DNA of 64,000 bases from Duncaniella dubosii (GCF_004803915.1 NZ_CP039396.1:372001-436000), one strand, 5' to 3'. Shown: positions 25,110 through 34,058, numbered from the stretch's first letter. The notes: generated from the sequence alone by a model not told the origin. Numbers and translations are program-made.

Positions 25110-26168
25110 TCAGTAGTTCCACTGGCATGCCACCATGCGGAGGTTGTTGCAGGCTACGGTGCGCAGGTCGGTGATCGTGTTGAAACGGCAGTTGATGTAG
25201 GTGAGTGCCTGGTCGAATGAGACATCGAGCATTGTCAGCTGGTTGTTGTTGCATAGCAGACGCTGCAGGAATGTCTGGTTGGAGAGGTCGAGCGAGGTCA
25301 GGTCGTTGTATGAGCAGTCGACATACTGGATGTTGGGACAGCCTTCGACAGAGAGGGTCGTGAGGTCGTTGTATGAGCAGACGAGGTCGAGGAGCGCGTT
25401 GCAGTTGCGTACGCCGAGGGTGGTCATGTTGTTGTCGGAGCAGATGAGCGTCGCGAGCGAGGGAAGACCCGAGACGATGAAGTTCGTGATCTCGTTGTCG
25501 TCGACGTTGAGGTTCTGGAGGTTCTCGACTCCGGCGAGTGTCACGGATGACAGTTTGTTGTAGCCGCAGTAGAGGTTCTTGAGGTTGGTGCATCCGCTGA
25601 CGTTGAGTACCTCGAGGTGGCAGCCCTGACAGTTGAGGGTCTTGAGGCTTGTGGTGTTGGCGAGGCTCAGCTCGACGAAGAGGTTGTTGGAGACGTTGAG
25701 GTTCTCGAGCATCGGGGTGTCGGAGAGGCTGATGTCGGTCAGCCGGTTCTTGTAGACGGCAACTTTCTGGAGGCTCTCGCAGCCGTTGAGATCGATTTCG
25801 GAAATCTTGTTGCGTCCGGCGTTGAGTTCGGTCAGCTGGGCGCATCCCTCGACGCTGAGCGAAGTCAGGTCGTTGCGCGAAACGTCGACTTTCTTAAGTG
25901 CCTTGAAGCCGGAAAGGTCGAGGGCGCCGCCGAGCTTCTTGTCCTTCCATTCGATGGCCGTCACATGGCCGTTCTCGACGGTGACACCTTCGATTGAGCC
26001 GAATGAACCGATATTGGAAACCTTGAGCGCCGAGGCGTTGGTTCCGTCGCGGGAGGGTTCTGATAGGAACGCCTTAAGCTGTTTGGCTTCGTTCTTGTCA
26101 AGATTCTGTGCTGATGATGCAGCCACGCTTCCAAGCATGAGTGCAATGATTAATAACGCTTTTTTCAT
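25110..26168 (-). CDS. Secreted leucine-rich-repeat protein, copy A
   Basis: The 352-residue protein has a signal peptide (MKKALLIIALMLGSVAASSAQ), a short N-terminal region (22-95) and about ten leucine-rich repeats of roughly 21 residues (pattern LxxLxCxxNxLTxLDVSxC), ending abruptly at ACQWNY with no sorting signal visible. Such LRR proteins in Bacteroidales are surface or secreted and are thought to bind proteins; the ligand is unknown. It differs from copy B at only two residues that I can see: Gly in KKLGGAL (Ser in B) and Gly in SVEGCAQL (Glu in B). Convergent with the GntR gene. Confidence 0.88.
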   Translation of the reverse strand: MKKALLIIALMLGSVAASSAQNLDKNEAKQLKAFLSEPSRDGTNASALKVSNIGSFGSIEGVTVENGHVTAIEWKDKKLGGALDLSGFKALKKVDVSRNDLTSLSVEGCAQLTELNAGRNKISEIDLNGCESLQKVAVYKNRLTDISLSDTPMLENLNVSNNLFVELSLANTTSLKTLNCQGCHLEVLNVSGCTNLKNLYCGYNKLSSVTLAGVENLQNLNVDDNEITNFIVSGLPSLATLICSDNNMTTLGVRNCNALLDLVCSYNDLTTLSVEGCPNIQYVDCSYNDLTSLDLSNQTFLQRLLCNNNQLTMLDVSFDQALTYINCRFNTITDLRTVACNNLRMVACQWNY

Positions 26169-26327
26169 AAAACAATAGTTGATTTGTTAATTTTAATTAT
26201 CTAACAAACCTTGTTTGTAAATAGTTTTGTAAAAGTTTGAAAAATAAGGACAAACTAATCTCAAACCCTGCCCTGGATAAGCCAGATTCATGTTTTCCGT
26301 GAAAATAAATTTCCAACGGACGGCAAT

Positions 26328-26372
26328 AAAAAATCAGTGGCACGTCTACTGCAGACATGCCACTGATTTTTT
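26328..26372 (-). terminator. Terminator of the grpE-dnaJ operon
   Basis: A 15-bp perfect stem (26328-26342 with 26358-26372) lies 33 bases after the dnaJ stop. It has A-run and T-run on both sides, so it can also stop + strand transcription. Confidence 0.85.
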
Positions 26373-26404
26373 ATCTGAAGCCGGATAGACCTGACTTAGA
26401 TTTC

Positions 26405-27568
26405 TTATTCGAAGATATGTTTCAGCTTGCTGAAGATACGGGTCTTGGTCGACTCATTCGGTGTCATGTTGGGCTTACCCTGAAGAGACTCGATGGTCTT
26501 CTTTTCATCGTCAGTAAGATTTTCCGGAATATAGACCATCACATTGATAAGTTCGTCACCTGTTCCATAGCCTTCAGTCGACGGGAGTCCTTTGCCTCTC
26601 AGACGAAGCACCTTGCCGGGCTGAGTTCCGGCAGGAATCTTAAGACGTGCGCGTCCGTTGATGGTCGGCACTTCCACAGAACCACCGAGAGCTGCAGTCG
26701 GAATATCGAGCATGAGGTTATAGATCACATCATTGCCGTCGCGTATAAGTTCCGGATTCTTTATTTCCTCTATGACAACGAGCAGGTCGCCGTTGACACC
26801 GCCATGAATGGCAGCATTACCTTGACCCTTGACAGTAAGAGTCTGGCCGTCTGCAACGCCGGCAGGGATTGTAAATGTTACTGTACGGTCTTCGCGGACT
26901 ACGCCTTCTCCATGACAATATTGACATTTGTCAGTGATAATCTTGCCTTCACCCTTACATTGCGGACATTCCACAGCTGATTGTGAAAGGCCGAACAGAG
27001 TCTGCTGTTGGCGCAGCACTGTTCCCGAACCGCCACAAGTCGGACATGTAGTGAAAGCCGTGCCGTCTTTCGCACCTGTGCCGTCGCAGTGGGTATCCTT
27101 TACAAGAGTAGGAATCTTGAGTGTCTTTGTAACGCCTGTAGCTATCTCGGCAAGAGTCATCTTGACCTTGATTCTCAGGTCGGAACCTCTGCGCTGACGA
27201 CGACGGGTGCGTCCGCCGGCCGTCTCGAATCCACCCATGTTTCCGAAGCCTCCTCCGAAGATGTCGCCGAACTGCGAGAAGATGTCTTCCATCGAGAAAC
27301 CTCCAGCATGGAATCCGCCACCTCCGCCCGGGAAGCCCTGCGGGCCCATGTTGTGGCCGAACTGGTCGTATTTCGCACGCTTCTCCGGATTGGAGAGGAC
27401 ATCGTAAGCCTCAGCGGCTTCCTTGAACTTCTCCTCAGCCTCCTTGTCGCCCGGATTCTTGTCGGGGTGATACTGGATGGCTTTTTTACGGTAAGCGCTT
27501 TTTATGGTCTTTTCATCGGCATTCTTGTCGACTCCAAGCACTTCGTAGTAATCTCTTTTAGTAGCCAT
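26405..27568 (-). CDS. dnaJ: DnaJ (Hsp40) co-chaperone with an altered first zinc motif
   Basis: The 387-residue protein has a J domain with HPD in YHPDKNPGD, a Gly/Phe-rich linker, a zinc-finger region and the C-terminal substrate domains. It delivers unfolded proteins to DnaK and stimulates its ATPase. Three zinc motifs are standard ([24 protein letters not shown]). The first reads DTHCDGTG, so the first Cys of a CxxCxGxG motif is replaced by Asp. In E. coli DnaJ motifs 1 and 4 bind one zinc together, so this site would have three Cys and one Asp. It lies 17 bases after grpE in one operon. Confidence 0.95.
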   Translation of the reverse strand: MATKRDYYEVLGVDKNADEKTIKSAYRKKAIQYHPDKNPGDKEAEEKFKEAAEAYDVLSNPEKRAKYDQFGHNMGPQGFPGGGGGFHAGGFSMEDIFSQFGDIFGGGFGNMGGFETAGGRTRRRQRRGSDLRIKVKMTLAEIATGVTKTLKIPTLVKDTHCDGTGAKDGTAFTTCPTCGGSGTVLRQQQTLFGLSQSAVECPQCKGEGKIITDKCQYCHGEGVVREDRTVTFTIPAGVADGQTLTVKGQGNAAIHGGVNGDLLVVIEEIKNPELIRDGNDVIYNLMLDIPTAALGGSVEVPTINGRARLKIPAGTQPGKVLRLRGKGLPSTEGYGTGDELINVMVYIPENLTDDEKKTIESLQGKPNMTPNESTKTRIFSKLKHIFE

Positions 27569-27585
27569 GAATAGTGTGTGGTGTA

Positions 27586-28197
27586 TTATTGGCCCACGGC
27601 CACTTTTGCATGGCGGAGCACTTTATCGTTGATAGTATAGCCTTTTGACGGGGTGTCTATGACAATTCCCTTTTGCGACTCATCTGTCACGGGAACCATA
27701 GCAATGGCTTCGTGATATTCCGCATCAAAGGGTTTGCCGTTGCTCTCGATCGGTTTCACTCCGTTTGCAGCAAGGAATTTGACAAGTTTCTGATAAATCA
27801 GTTCCATGCCCTGACGTACAGATGCGGGATCATCGCTTTTGGCGCTTGCTTCGAGACCACGTTCGAAATCATCAACAATAGGCAGAAGACCCTTGAGGAC
27901 ATTTTCAGCCGCATTCTTGATGAGTTCTGATTTTTCTTTGACAGTACGTTTGCGGAAGTTGTCAAATTCAGCCATTAGGAAAAGATATTCCTTCTTCTCC
28001 TTAGCAAGTTTGTCTTCCGCGTCCTGAAGTTGCTTGTTGAGGGCATCGATATCAGACAGCTGCTTATTAATCAGATCGTTTTCCTCGTCTTCTATGGAAT
28101 TTTGTTCGTCGAAAGCCTCCTGAACGTCATCAAGAACAGCTTCTTCCTGCTGTGGAGCTTCTTTCTTGTCTTTCGGATTATTTGGTTTGTGGCTCAT
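27586..28197 (-). CDS. grpE: GrpE nucleotide exchange factor
   Basis: The 203-residue protein has a long charged coiled coil (residues about 35-95: [22 protein letters not shown] and on), then [12 protein letters not shown] and a C-terminal beta domain with HEAIAMVPV and [16 protein letters not shown], all typical of GrpE. It releases ADP from DnaK and acts as a thermosensor. First gene of the grpE-dnaJ pair; dnaK is not in the window. No clear heat-shock operator is visible upstream. Confidence 0.95.
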   Translation of the reverse strand: MSHKPNNPKDKKEAPQQEEAVLDDVQEAFDEQNSIEDEENDLINKQLSDIDALNKQLQDAEDKLAKEKKEYLFLMAEFDNFRKRTVKEKSELIKNAAENVLKGLLPIVDDFERGLEASAKSDDPASVRQGMELIYQKLVKFLAANGVKPIESNGKPFDAEYHEAIAMVPVTDESQKGIVIDTPSKGYTINDKVLRHAKVAVGQ

Positions 28198-28383
28198 AAT
28201 GCTTCTTATATCTTTATCTATATTTACTAATTATAATATCACTATCAAAAATGTTGCCAAAGCCTTTGACAGACATCTTTTTTTGTCTGCAAAAGCCAAA
28301 GGTGACACAACAATGATTTTAAATTACAACAACCGGCAGTGGATAACGTTCAATCATCCAATAAAAAGGAGTGCATTGGGCTA

Positions 28384-29208
28384 TCATTCAAACCTGTCGG
28401 AAAAGACAGTGCAACCAGGGAAACGATCTGTCAGTCTTTCTGACAAAATGTCACTTTCAAAAATTCCGTAGACCGCCGAGCCAGAGCCAGACATAGCGGC
28501 ATATACCGCTCCAAGCTCTATGAGGCAGTCCTTGATTTTACTGACAGACGGATAGGCCGGGAAAACCGATGCCTCGAAATCATTTTTAACCTGTCCCTGC
28601 CATTGCGTAGGCGGAGCTGAAATTTTATCTGCAAGCCTTACTGTCGGTTCAGCAGGTGTCACACGGCTGTAGGCCAATGCGGTCGGAACGCTTACTCCCG
28701 GCTTCACAATGACAATGCCATAACCTTTAAGATTCAGGTCGACCGGGGTGAACTCAGTTCCGATACCTGTACAAAGCATCGGACGGTTATAGACAAAAAA
28801 CGGACAGTCCGCTCCCAGCCCGGCAGCGACATCGGCAAGATTCCTGTCGCTCAGACCAAGAGCAAAAAGCTGATTGAGCCCGACAAGTGTGAAGGCTGCA
28901 TCGGCCGAACCTCCTCCAAGACCGGCACCGTCAGGAATTATTTTCCGCAGATATATGTCGACAGGCGGTAATCCGATTCGTGAGGAAAGAGCATTATAAG
29001 CCTTCATTACGAGATTTTTTTCCGGAGGACAGTTTACCTCACGTCCGGTGACTGTCAATGTCGTTTCGCTCCCTTTGGCCGGGACTATCTCAAGGACATC
29101 ACGCCACGGAACAGGATACATGACTGTTTCGATGTTATGATAACCGTCGGGACGCTTGCTAACGATGTCAAGCCCGATATTGATTTTGGCATTTGGAAAT
29201 AAAATCAT
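28384..29208 (-). CDS. ispE: 4-diphosphocytidyl-2-C-methyl-D-erythritol kinase
   Basis: The 274-residue GHMP kinase phosphorylates CDP-ME in the MEP pathway of isoprenoid synthesis. Signs are the N-terminal PNAKINIGLDIVSKRPDGYHNIETV, the ATP loop PDGAGLGGGSADAAF (about 91-105), the LGADCPFF block and the C-terminal MSGSGSAVYGIF. Length is normal. It is transcribed away from the dnaB region; 186 bases separate it from grpE, and it lies inside the 1.2-kb inverted repeats. Confidence 0.95.
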   Translation of the reverse strand: MILFPNAKINIGLDIVSKRPDGYHNIETVMYPVPWRDVLEIVPAKGSETTLTVTGREVNCPPEKNLVMKAYNALSSRIGLPPVDIYLRKIIPDGAGLGGGSADAAFTLVGLNQLFALGLSDRNLADVAAGLGADCPFFVYNRPMLCTGIGTEFTPVDLNLKGYGIVIVKPGVSVPTALAYSRVTPAEPTVRLADKISAPPTQWQGQVKNDFEASVFPAYPSVSKIKDCLIELGAVYAAMSGSGSAVYGIFESDILSERLTDRFPGCTVFSDRFE

Positions 29209-29736
29209 GACAACAAGTAAAAAAACTCTTTATAAATTCGTTTAAATTCTGAAGTACATATATTTCCCACGAGGCAACGCCAGTCTTTATAATATACTTT
29301 TATTTTAAGGTAAAACCAAAGCACTTTTGGCGGTTTACATCTAAACCGCCATCTTTTATCAGTCGCATTACCATAAATAAAATCTTAAGGTTGCCAATGT
29401 ATATGAATAATATGCAGCGCAAATTTACATATAAACCGTGAGCTTTCTACTCCGAGAGAATAAAAATGTCAAAGCATTCACGGATAACGACTCGAATCGT
29501 CAGTAATCAGTCAGGTCATGAACTACGTTCACTAAAACAAAACGACAATTATTTTATTAGTAATCTTCTGCGACGTTACTTGGCTTTGTCAGGCACTTAA
29601 TAAGTGAGGAGCTACCAATCTCTGAGAGTTGTACACACAGCGGAGCGACACCACCGGGAATGTATAATTTCTATTGACAAATCTCACCGAAATTCAAAAT
29701 ATTTTAGTACCTTAGCGAACACTTAAATATGCAACC
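29209..29736. other. Gene-free stretch upstream of ispE
   Basis: AT-rich, with no convincing frame. A perfect 10-bp hairpin TGGCGGTTTA/TAAACCGCCA (29328-29337 with 29342-29351) followed by TCTTTTAT stands alone and terminates no gene I can see. Part of the stretch must hold the ispE promoter on the minus strand. Confidence 0.5.
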
Positions 29737-29892
29737 ATGATAGGAATAATTCTTTGGGCAATACTTATCATATTCATCGTCATTTGCTCCTGTCCGGGTT
29801 TCTTGACGTTCTTCTTTTGCGTGGCTCTTCCTGTGGGTGTCGCCGTGTTTTTCTGGCGAGCTGGGTTAAAGACAAACTTTCAATGTAAATAA
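29737..29892 (+). CDS. Small membrane protein, 51 residues
   Basis: ATG 29737 to TAA 29892 encodes MIGIILWAILIIFIVICSCPG and a second hydrophobic stretch (LTFFFCVALPVGVAVFFW), ending in a basic-polar tail (RAGLKTNFQCK). Two closely spaced helices joined by a Cys-Pro-Gly turn fit a small inner-membrane hairpin protein. I know no family. It lies alone in a 1.1-kb stretch between ispE and dnaB; a TTGAC at about 29674 could be a -33 element but the -7 side is poor. Too short for many gene callers. Confidence 0.45.
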   Translation: MIGIILWAILIIFIVICSCPGFLTFFFCVALPVGVAVFFWRAGLKTNFQCK

Positions 29893-30060
29893 ATATAATT
29901 CAGCAGACTATTCATCCAAGGCAGGAAAACCAGTAACAACGATAGCGGATTTATAATCTGTCGAAAATCTTGACAAGATAACAACTGAGACCGTTAGGTG
30001 GGGAGGAGATTCAGAGGCTGTTTAACAGTAAAATATTGGTTTTAGCTGGCATCGTGTTGT

Positions 30061-30165
30061 AGCAAAACGATTTTGAGTTTGACGAGCAAGAAAAAAGGAA
30101 TAATCAGTTTCCACATAATCAGCCAAATAGGCCGTCAAACTCCATGATTTTTTAAAGCAAAACGA
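30061..30165. repeat. Short direct and inverted repeats upstream of dnaB
   Basis: AGCAAAACGA occurs at 30061-30070 and again at 30156-30165, and GAGTTTGACG (30075-30084) is matched by its complement CGTCAAACTC (30133-30142). The block lies just before the dnaB promoters. It may be the remnant of a miniature element or a regulatory fold; no transposase or target duplication is visible. Confidence 0.4.
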
Positions 30166-30179
30166 CAGATTTTAGCAGT

Positions 30180-30228
30180 TAATTTTGCATGACCGCACCA
30201 TTTCGGAGCTAAAAAATCCTTAACTTTG
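30180..30228 (+). promoter_or_regulatory. Two tandem -7 elements before dnaB
   Basis: TAATTTTG at 30180-30187 and TAACTTTG at 30221-30228 both match TAnnTTTG. TTTC at 30201-30204 could serve the second with 16-base spacing. The leader from the second is about 70 bases. Confidence 0.5.
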
Positions 30229-30307
30229 CAACTGAAAACATTCTCCACTCTCACAACCCTCACCTCCACACACTACAGTTAAACTCAAATCCCCATAGAC
30301 ATCAATC

Positions 30308-31876
30308 ATGCCACAGGACTCCAACAGTTACACCTCCCGCTCTGGCCGACAGAAACCGCAACATGTCTCAGTCTTTGATCATGGAGGACGCATCCCTCCG
30401 CGCGACAACGATCTTGAAGAAGCCGTGCTCGGAGCATTGATGCTTGAAAAGGATGCCTATACTGTGGTGTGTGATATTCTTAAGCCCGAATCATTCTACG
30501 AACCGGCCAATCAGAAGATATATGCTGCCATTCAGAGTCTCGGTGCTTCCCAGCAAAGCATCGACATGCTGACTGTCACCGAGAAACTTCGACTGATGGG
30601 CGAACTTGAAGGAGCCGGCGGCCCTCTACGCATTTCAGAACTTACATCGCGTGTGGCGTCGGGCGCTCACGTTGAATTCCATGCCCGAATCGTGGCGCAG
30701 AAATATCTCGCGCGCGAACTTATTAAATTCGCTTCTCAGATTGAAGCTCAGGCTTTCGACGAAAGCTACGATGTCGACGACCTGTTGCAGGAAGCCGAAG
30801 GCAAACTGTTTGAAATCTCGCAGCGCAACGTAAAGAAAGATGTCACACAGATTGACCCTGTCATCAATGCAGCGATTGAGCAAATCCAGACTGCAGCCAA
30901 CCGTACTTCTGGTCTTTCCGGTCTTGAATCAGGCTATCATGAACTTGACAAGCTTACATCGGGATGGCAAAGGAGCGACCTTATAATTATCGCTGCGCGT
31001 CCTGCGATGGGTAAGACAGCGTTTGTATTGTCAATGGCCAAGAATATGGCGGTTGACTATAATATCCCGGTGGCTATATTCTCGTTGGAAATGTCGAATG
31101 TGCAGCTTGTCAACCGTCTGATTCAGAACACCTGCGAAATCGAAGGTGAAAAAATCAAGAGCGGACAGCTCTCACAGATGGAATGGGACCAGCTGATGTC
31201 GCGTGTAAAGAATCTCTACAGCGCTCCGCTCTACATTGACGACACTGCATCACTGTCGATATTTGAACTCCGCACCAAAGCCCGTCGCCTTGTGCGCGAA
31301 CACAATGTGTCTTTCATCATCATCGACTACCTTCAGCTCATGAATGCCTCAGGCATGAAATTCGGCTCGCGCGAACAGGAAGTCTCCATGATCTCACGTT
31401 CGCTAAAACAGCTCGCCAAGGAACTCAACATCCCGATTGTTGCCCTTTCGCAGCTCAACCGAAGCGTTGAGTCACGTGGCGCTGACAGCAAGGACGGCAA
31501 GCGTCCGCAGCTTAGCGACCTCCGTGAATCGGGTGCGATCGAACAGGATGCCGACATCGTATGTTTCATCCACCGTCCGGAATACTACTTGCGCTCTGGT
31601 GTCGACGCTGCCGGTAACGACATTCGCGGACTTGCCGAATTCATAGTTGCAAAACACCGTAGCGGCCGCGTGGACGATGTCAAGATGCGCTTCAAATCGC
31701 GCTATGCGCGTTTCGAAAACTGGGAGGGCGAACTCGAAATGACAAGCGGAAGCAAAGTGTCGCGCCTGAATTCCGGCGACGATGGCTCGTCAGATTCATT
31801 TGCCTCCTCAAGCCCCTTTACGGGTGGTTCTGCCGACATACTCGGTGCGACATCCGACGATGTTGCACCGTTCTGA
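30308..31876 (+). CDS. dnaB: Replicative DNA helicase DnaB
   Basis: The 522-residue protein has the DnaB N-terminal domain (PPRDNDLEEAVLGALMLEKDAY) and the RecA-like motor with Walker A AARPAMGKTAF (about 233-243), FSLEMS, the Walker B IIIDYLQLM and the arginine-finger region SDLRESGAIEQDAD. It unwinds DNA ahead of the replisome as a hexamer. The tail after about residue 470 is Ser/Gly-rich and low complexity. No intein is present, although dnaB is a common intein host. It lies alone on the + strand, inside the inverted repeats. Confidence 0.97.
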   Translation: MPQDSNSYTSRSGRQKPQHVSVFDHGGRIPPRDNDLEEAVLGALMLEKDAYTVVCDILKPESFYEPANQKIYAAIQSLGASQQSIDMLTVTEKLRLMGELEGAGGPLRISELTSRVASGAHVEFHARIVAQKYLARELIKFASQIEAQAFDESYDVDDLLQEAEGKLFEISQRNVKKDVTQIDPVINAAIEQIQTAANRTSGLSGLESGYHELDKLTSGWQRSDLIIIAARPAMGKTAFVLSMAKNMAVDYNIPVAIFSLEMSNVQLVNRLIQNTCEIEGEKIKSGQLSQMEWDQLMSRVKNLYSAPLYIDDTASLSIFELRTKARRLVREHNVSFIIIDYLQLMNASGMKFGSREQEVSMISRSLKQLAKELNIPIVALSQLNRSVESRGADSKDGKRPQLSDLRESGAIEQDADIVCFIHRPEYYLRSGVDAAGNDIRGLAEFIVAKHRSGRVDDVKMRFKSRYARFENWEGELEMTSGSKVSRLNSGDDGSSDSFASSSPFTGGSADILGATSDDVAPF

Positions 31877-31991
31877 CAGTCAGCATCTCATCCTCGATTT
31901 TAGTGCCTTCGTCCATAAATAACGCATTCTTAAAACTTTTTTTAACTACGGTTTGTTAGATAATTAAAATTAACAAATCAACTATTGTTTT

Positions 31992-33050
31992 ATGAAAAAA
32001 GCGTTATTAATCATTGCACTCATGCTTGGAAGCGTGGCTGCATCATCAGCACAGAATCTAGACAAGAACGAAGCCAAGCAGCTTAAGGCGTTCCTGTCAG
32101 AACCCTCCCGCGACGGGACCAACGCCTCGGCGCTCAAGGTTTCCAATATCGGTTCATTCGGCTCTATCGAAGGTGTCACCGTCGAGAACGGCCATGTGAC
32201 AGCCATCGAATGGAAGGACAAGAAGCTCAGCGGCGCTCTCGACCTTTCCGGTTTCAAGGCTCTTAAGAAAGTTGACGTGTCGCGCAACGACCTGACTTCG
32301 CTCAGCGTCGAGGAATGCGCCCAGCTGACCGAACTCAACGCCGGACGCAACAAGATTTCCGAAATCGATCTCAACGGCTGCGAGAGCCTCCAGAAAGTGG
32401 CCGTCTATAAGAACCGCCTGACCGACATCAGCCTCTCCGACACCCCGATGCTCGAGAACCTCAACGTCTCCAACAACCTCTTCGTCGAGCTGAGCCTCGC
32501 CAACACCACAAGCCTCAAGACACTCAACTGTCAGGGCTGCCACCTCGAGGTACTCAACGTCAGCGGATGCACCAACCTCAAGAACCTCTACTGCGGCTAC
32601 AACAAACTGTCATCCGTGACACTCGCCGGAGTCGAGAACCTACAGAACCTCAACGTCGACGACAACGAGATCACGAACTTCATCGTCTCTGGTCTGCCCT
32701 CGCTCGCGACGCTCATCTGCTCCGACAACAACATGACCACCCTCGGCGTACGCAACTGCAACGCGCTCCTCGACCTCGTCTGCTCCTACAACGACCTCAC
32801 AACCCTCTCAGTCGAAGGCTGCCCCAACATCCAGTATGTCGACTGCTCCTACAACGACCTGACCTCGCTCGACCTCTCCAACCAGACATTCCTGCAGCGT
32901 CTGCTATGCAACAACAACCAGCTGACAATGCTCGATGTCTCATTCGACCAGGCGCTCACCTACATCAACTGCCGCTTCAACACGATCACCGACCTGCGCA
33001 CCGTAGCCTGCAACAACCTCCGCATGGTGGCATGCCAGTGGAACTACTGA
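31992..33050 (+). CDS. Secreted leucine-rich-repeat protein, copy B
   Basis: This 352-residue twin of the protein encoded at 25110-26168 has the same signal peptide, N-terminal region and leucine-rich repeats. Only two residues differ by my reading (Ser in KKLSGAL and Glu in SVEECAQL), while the DNA has about ten times more changes, so both copies appear to be under selection to keep the protein constant. It lies 115 bases after dnaB with no terminator seen between, so it may also receive dnaB transcripts. Its own promoter is unclear: TACGGTTTG at 31947-31955 has one base too many for a -7 element. Confidence 0.88.
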   Translation: MKKALLIIALMLGSVAASSAQNLDKNEAKQLKAFLSEPSRDGTNASALKVSNIGSFGSIEGVTVENGHVTAIEWKDKKLSGALDLSGFKALKKVDVSRNDLTSLSVEECAQLTELNAGRNKISEIDLNGCESLQKVAVYKNRLTDISLSDTPMLENLNVSNNLFVELSLANTTSLKTLNCQGCHLEVLNVSGCTNLKNLYCGYNKLSSVTLAGVENLQNLNVDDNEITNFIVSGLPSLATLICSDNNMTTLGVRNCNALLDLVCSYNDLTTLSVEGCPNIQYVDCSYNDLTSLDLSNQTFLQRLLCNNNQLTMLDVSFDQALTYINCRFNTITDLRTVACNNLRMVACQWNY

Positions 33051-33128
33051 TCGCAGCCGTCAGCAAAGCCTGACACCCGATCTCGATCCCCAATCAAGGA
33101 CTGATTGACGCACTAAACATAAAACACT

Positions 33129-33171
33129 CTCCGGCCGGGAGTCCTTTTGGGGCTACCGGCCGGAGTTTTTT
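33129..33171 (+). terminator. Terminator of LRR gene copy B
   Basis: CTCCGGCCGG (33129-33138) and CCGGCCGGAG (33156-33165) form a perfect stem with the 17-base loop gagtccttttggggcta, then a run of six T. Confidence 0.9.
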
Positions 33172-33185
33172 ATTTCAACCGTATG

Positions 33186-33216
33186 TTGGATATACCTCTT
33201 TGTTTTCGTACCTTTG
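33186..33216 (+). promoter_or_regulatory. Promoter of mazG
   Basis: TTGG (33186-33189) and TACCTTTG (33209-33216), spacing 19; the predicted leader is about 55 bases. Confidence 0.65.
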
Positions 33217-33278
33217 TGCATCAAGTTACTACAAAACATATACATCAGCAATTAAACTTGTAACACTAAGAATCAACC

Positions 33279-34058
33279 ATGCATACACGCGAAGAAAAAA
33301 TAGAAGCGCTCGGACGTGTGATCGACACTCTTGACATCCTGCGCGTCAAATGTCCTTGGGACGCTAAACAGACCAATGAATCACTGCGCCCGAACACAAT
33401 CGAGGAAGTCTATGAACTCTGCGACGCACTCATAAATTCAGATGACACCAATATCCGCAAAGAACTTGGCGACGTGTTGCTCCACGTGCTTTTCTATGCG
33501 AAAATCGGAGAAGAAAAAGGAGCTTTCGACATCGCCGATGTCTGCGATGCGCTTAACACAAAATTAATCTTCCGCCATCCACATGTGTTTGGCGACACAG
33601 ATGTAAATTCAACTGACGATGTGCTCCGCAATTGGGAAGAATTAAAGCTAAAGGAAAAAGGTGGCAACAAAACCGTACTGTCAGGTGTCCCCGCAGCGCT
33701 ACCGGCAATGATCAAGGCTGACCGTATTCAGGAAAAAGCATCAAACGTCGGTTTCGACTGGGAGCGTCCAGAGCAGGTATGGGACAAAGTAAGGGAAGAA
33801 ATGGCCGAGTTTGAAGAGACCGTAGCCGAAAAATCGCCCGAACGGATGGAGGAAGAGATGGGCGACCTGCTTTTCAGCGTCATAAACGCCGCACGCCTCT
33901 ATAAAATCAATCCCGAAAACGCACTTGAAAAAACGAACAAAAAATTCATTGCCCGTTTCAATCATCTCGAAAAGCGAGCTCATGAAATGGGAAAAGAACT
34001 CCGCGACATGACACTTGCCGAGATGGATTCAATCTGGGAAGAGGCCAAAAATCTGTAA
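33279..34058 (+). CDS. mazG: Nucleoside triphosphate pyrophosphohydrolase MazG
   Basis: The 259-residue protein has two MazG domains. The first has the signature LRVKCPWDAKQTNESLRPNTIEEVYE with metal-binding EExxE-type residues and KELGDVLLHVLFYAKIGEEKG; the second has EEMGDLLFSVINAARL. It cleaves NTPs and dNTPs to monophosphates, removing damaged nucleotides and in E. coli lowering ppGpp. Length is usual for the two-domain form. It has its own promoter and no partner gene. Confidence 0.95.
   Translation: MHTREEKIEALGRVIDTLDILRVKCPWDAKQTNESLRPNTIEEVYELCDALINSDDTNIRKELGDVLLHVLFYAKIGEEKGAFDIADVCDALNTKLIFRHPHVFGDTDVNSTDDVLRNWEELKLKEKGGNKTVLSGVPAALPAMIKADRIQEKASNVGFDWERPEQVWDKVREEMAEFEETVAEKSPERMEEEMGDLLFSVINAARLYKINPENALEKTNKKFIARFNHLEKRAHEMGKELRDMTLAEMDSIWEEAKNL

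Larger units (their letters stand above)
24983..26210. repeat. Left arm (A) of a 1.2-kb inverted repeat
   Basis: This arm matches 31950-33176 in inverted orientation from just upstream of the LRR gene to just past its terminator. The leader (GGTTTGTTAGATAATTAAA and on), coding region and terminator stem are shared; flanking sequence diverges abruptly outside. I counted by eye roughly 25-30 base differences in the coding part, nearly all synonymous. The segment between the arms (26211-31949) carries dnaJ, grpE, ispE and dnaB. Confidence 0.9.
31950..33176. repeat. Right arm (B) of the 1.2-kb inverted repeat
   Basis: This arm is the inverted match of 24983-26210. It starts at GGTTTGTTAG (31950) and ends with TTTTTTATTTC (33176); the bases beyond diverge (AACCG here, GGTTTG in the complement of arm A). 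The arm contains the second LRR gene and its terminator and is one base shorter because of the terminator loop (17 versus 18 bases). Confidence 0.9.

Noticed and set aside
25087..25845. 252-codon frame overlapping LRR copy A, and a similar 168-codon frame at 32567-33073 inside copy B
   Set aside because: Alternative frames of the GC-biased LRR repeats; Arg/Gln/Pro-rich composition, no signal or motif, and present in both arms only because the DNA is duplicated.
28270..28289. CAGACA/TGTCTG hairpin between grpE and ispE
   Set aside because: Six-bp stem with a T-rich loop and no tail on the relevant strand; not convincing as terminator or operator.
29328..29351. Isolated 10-bp hairpin with a T-rich tail
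   Set aside because: Looks like a terminator but no gene on either strand ends here, so I list it only within the gene-free stretch.
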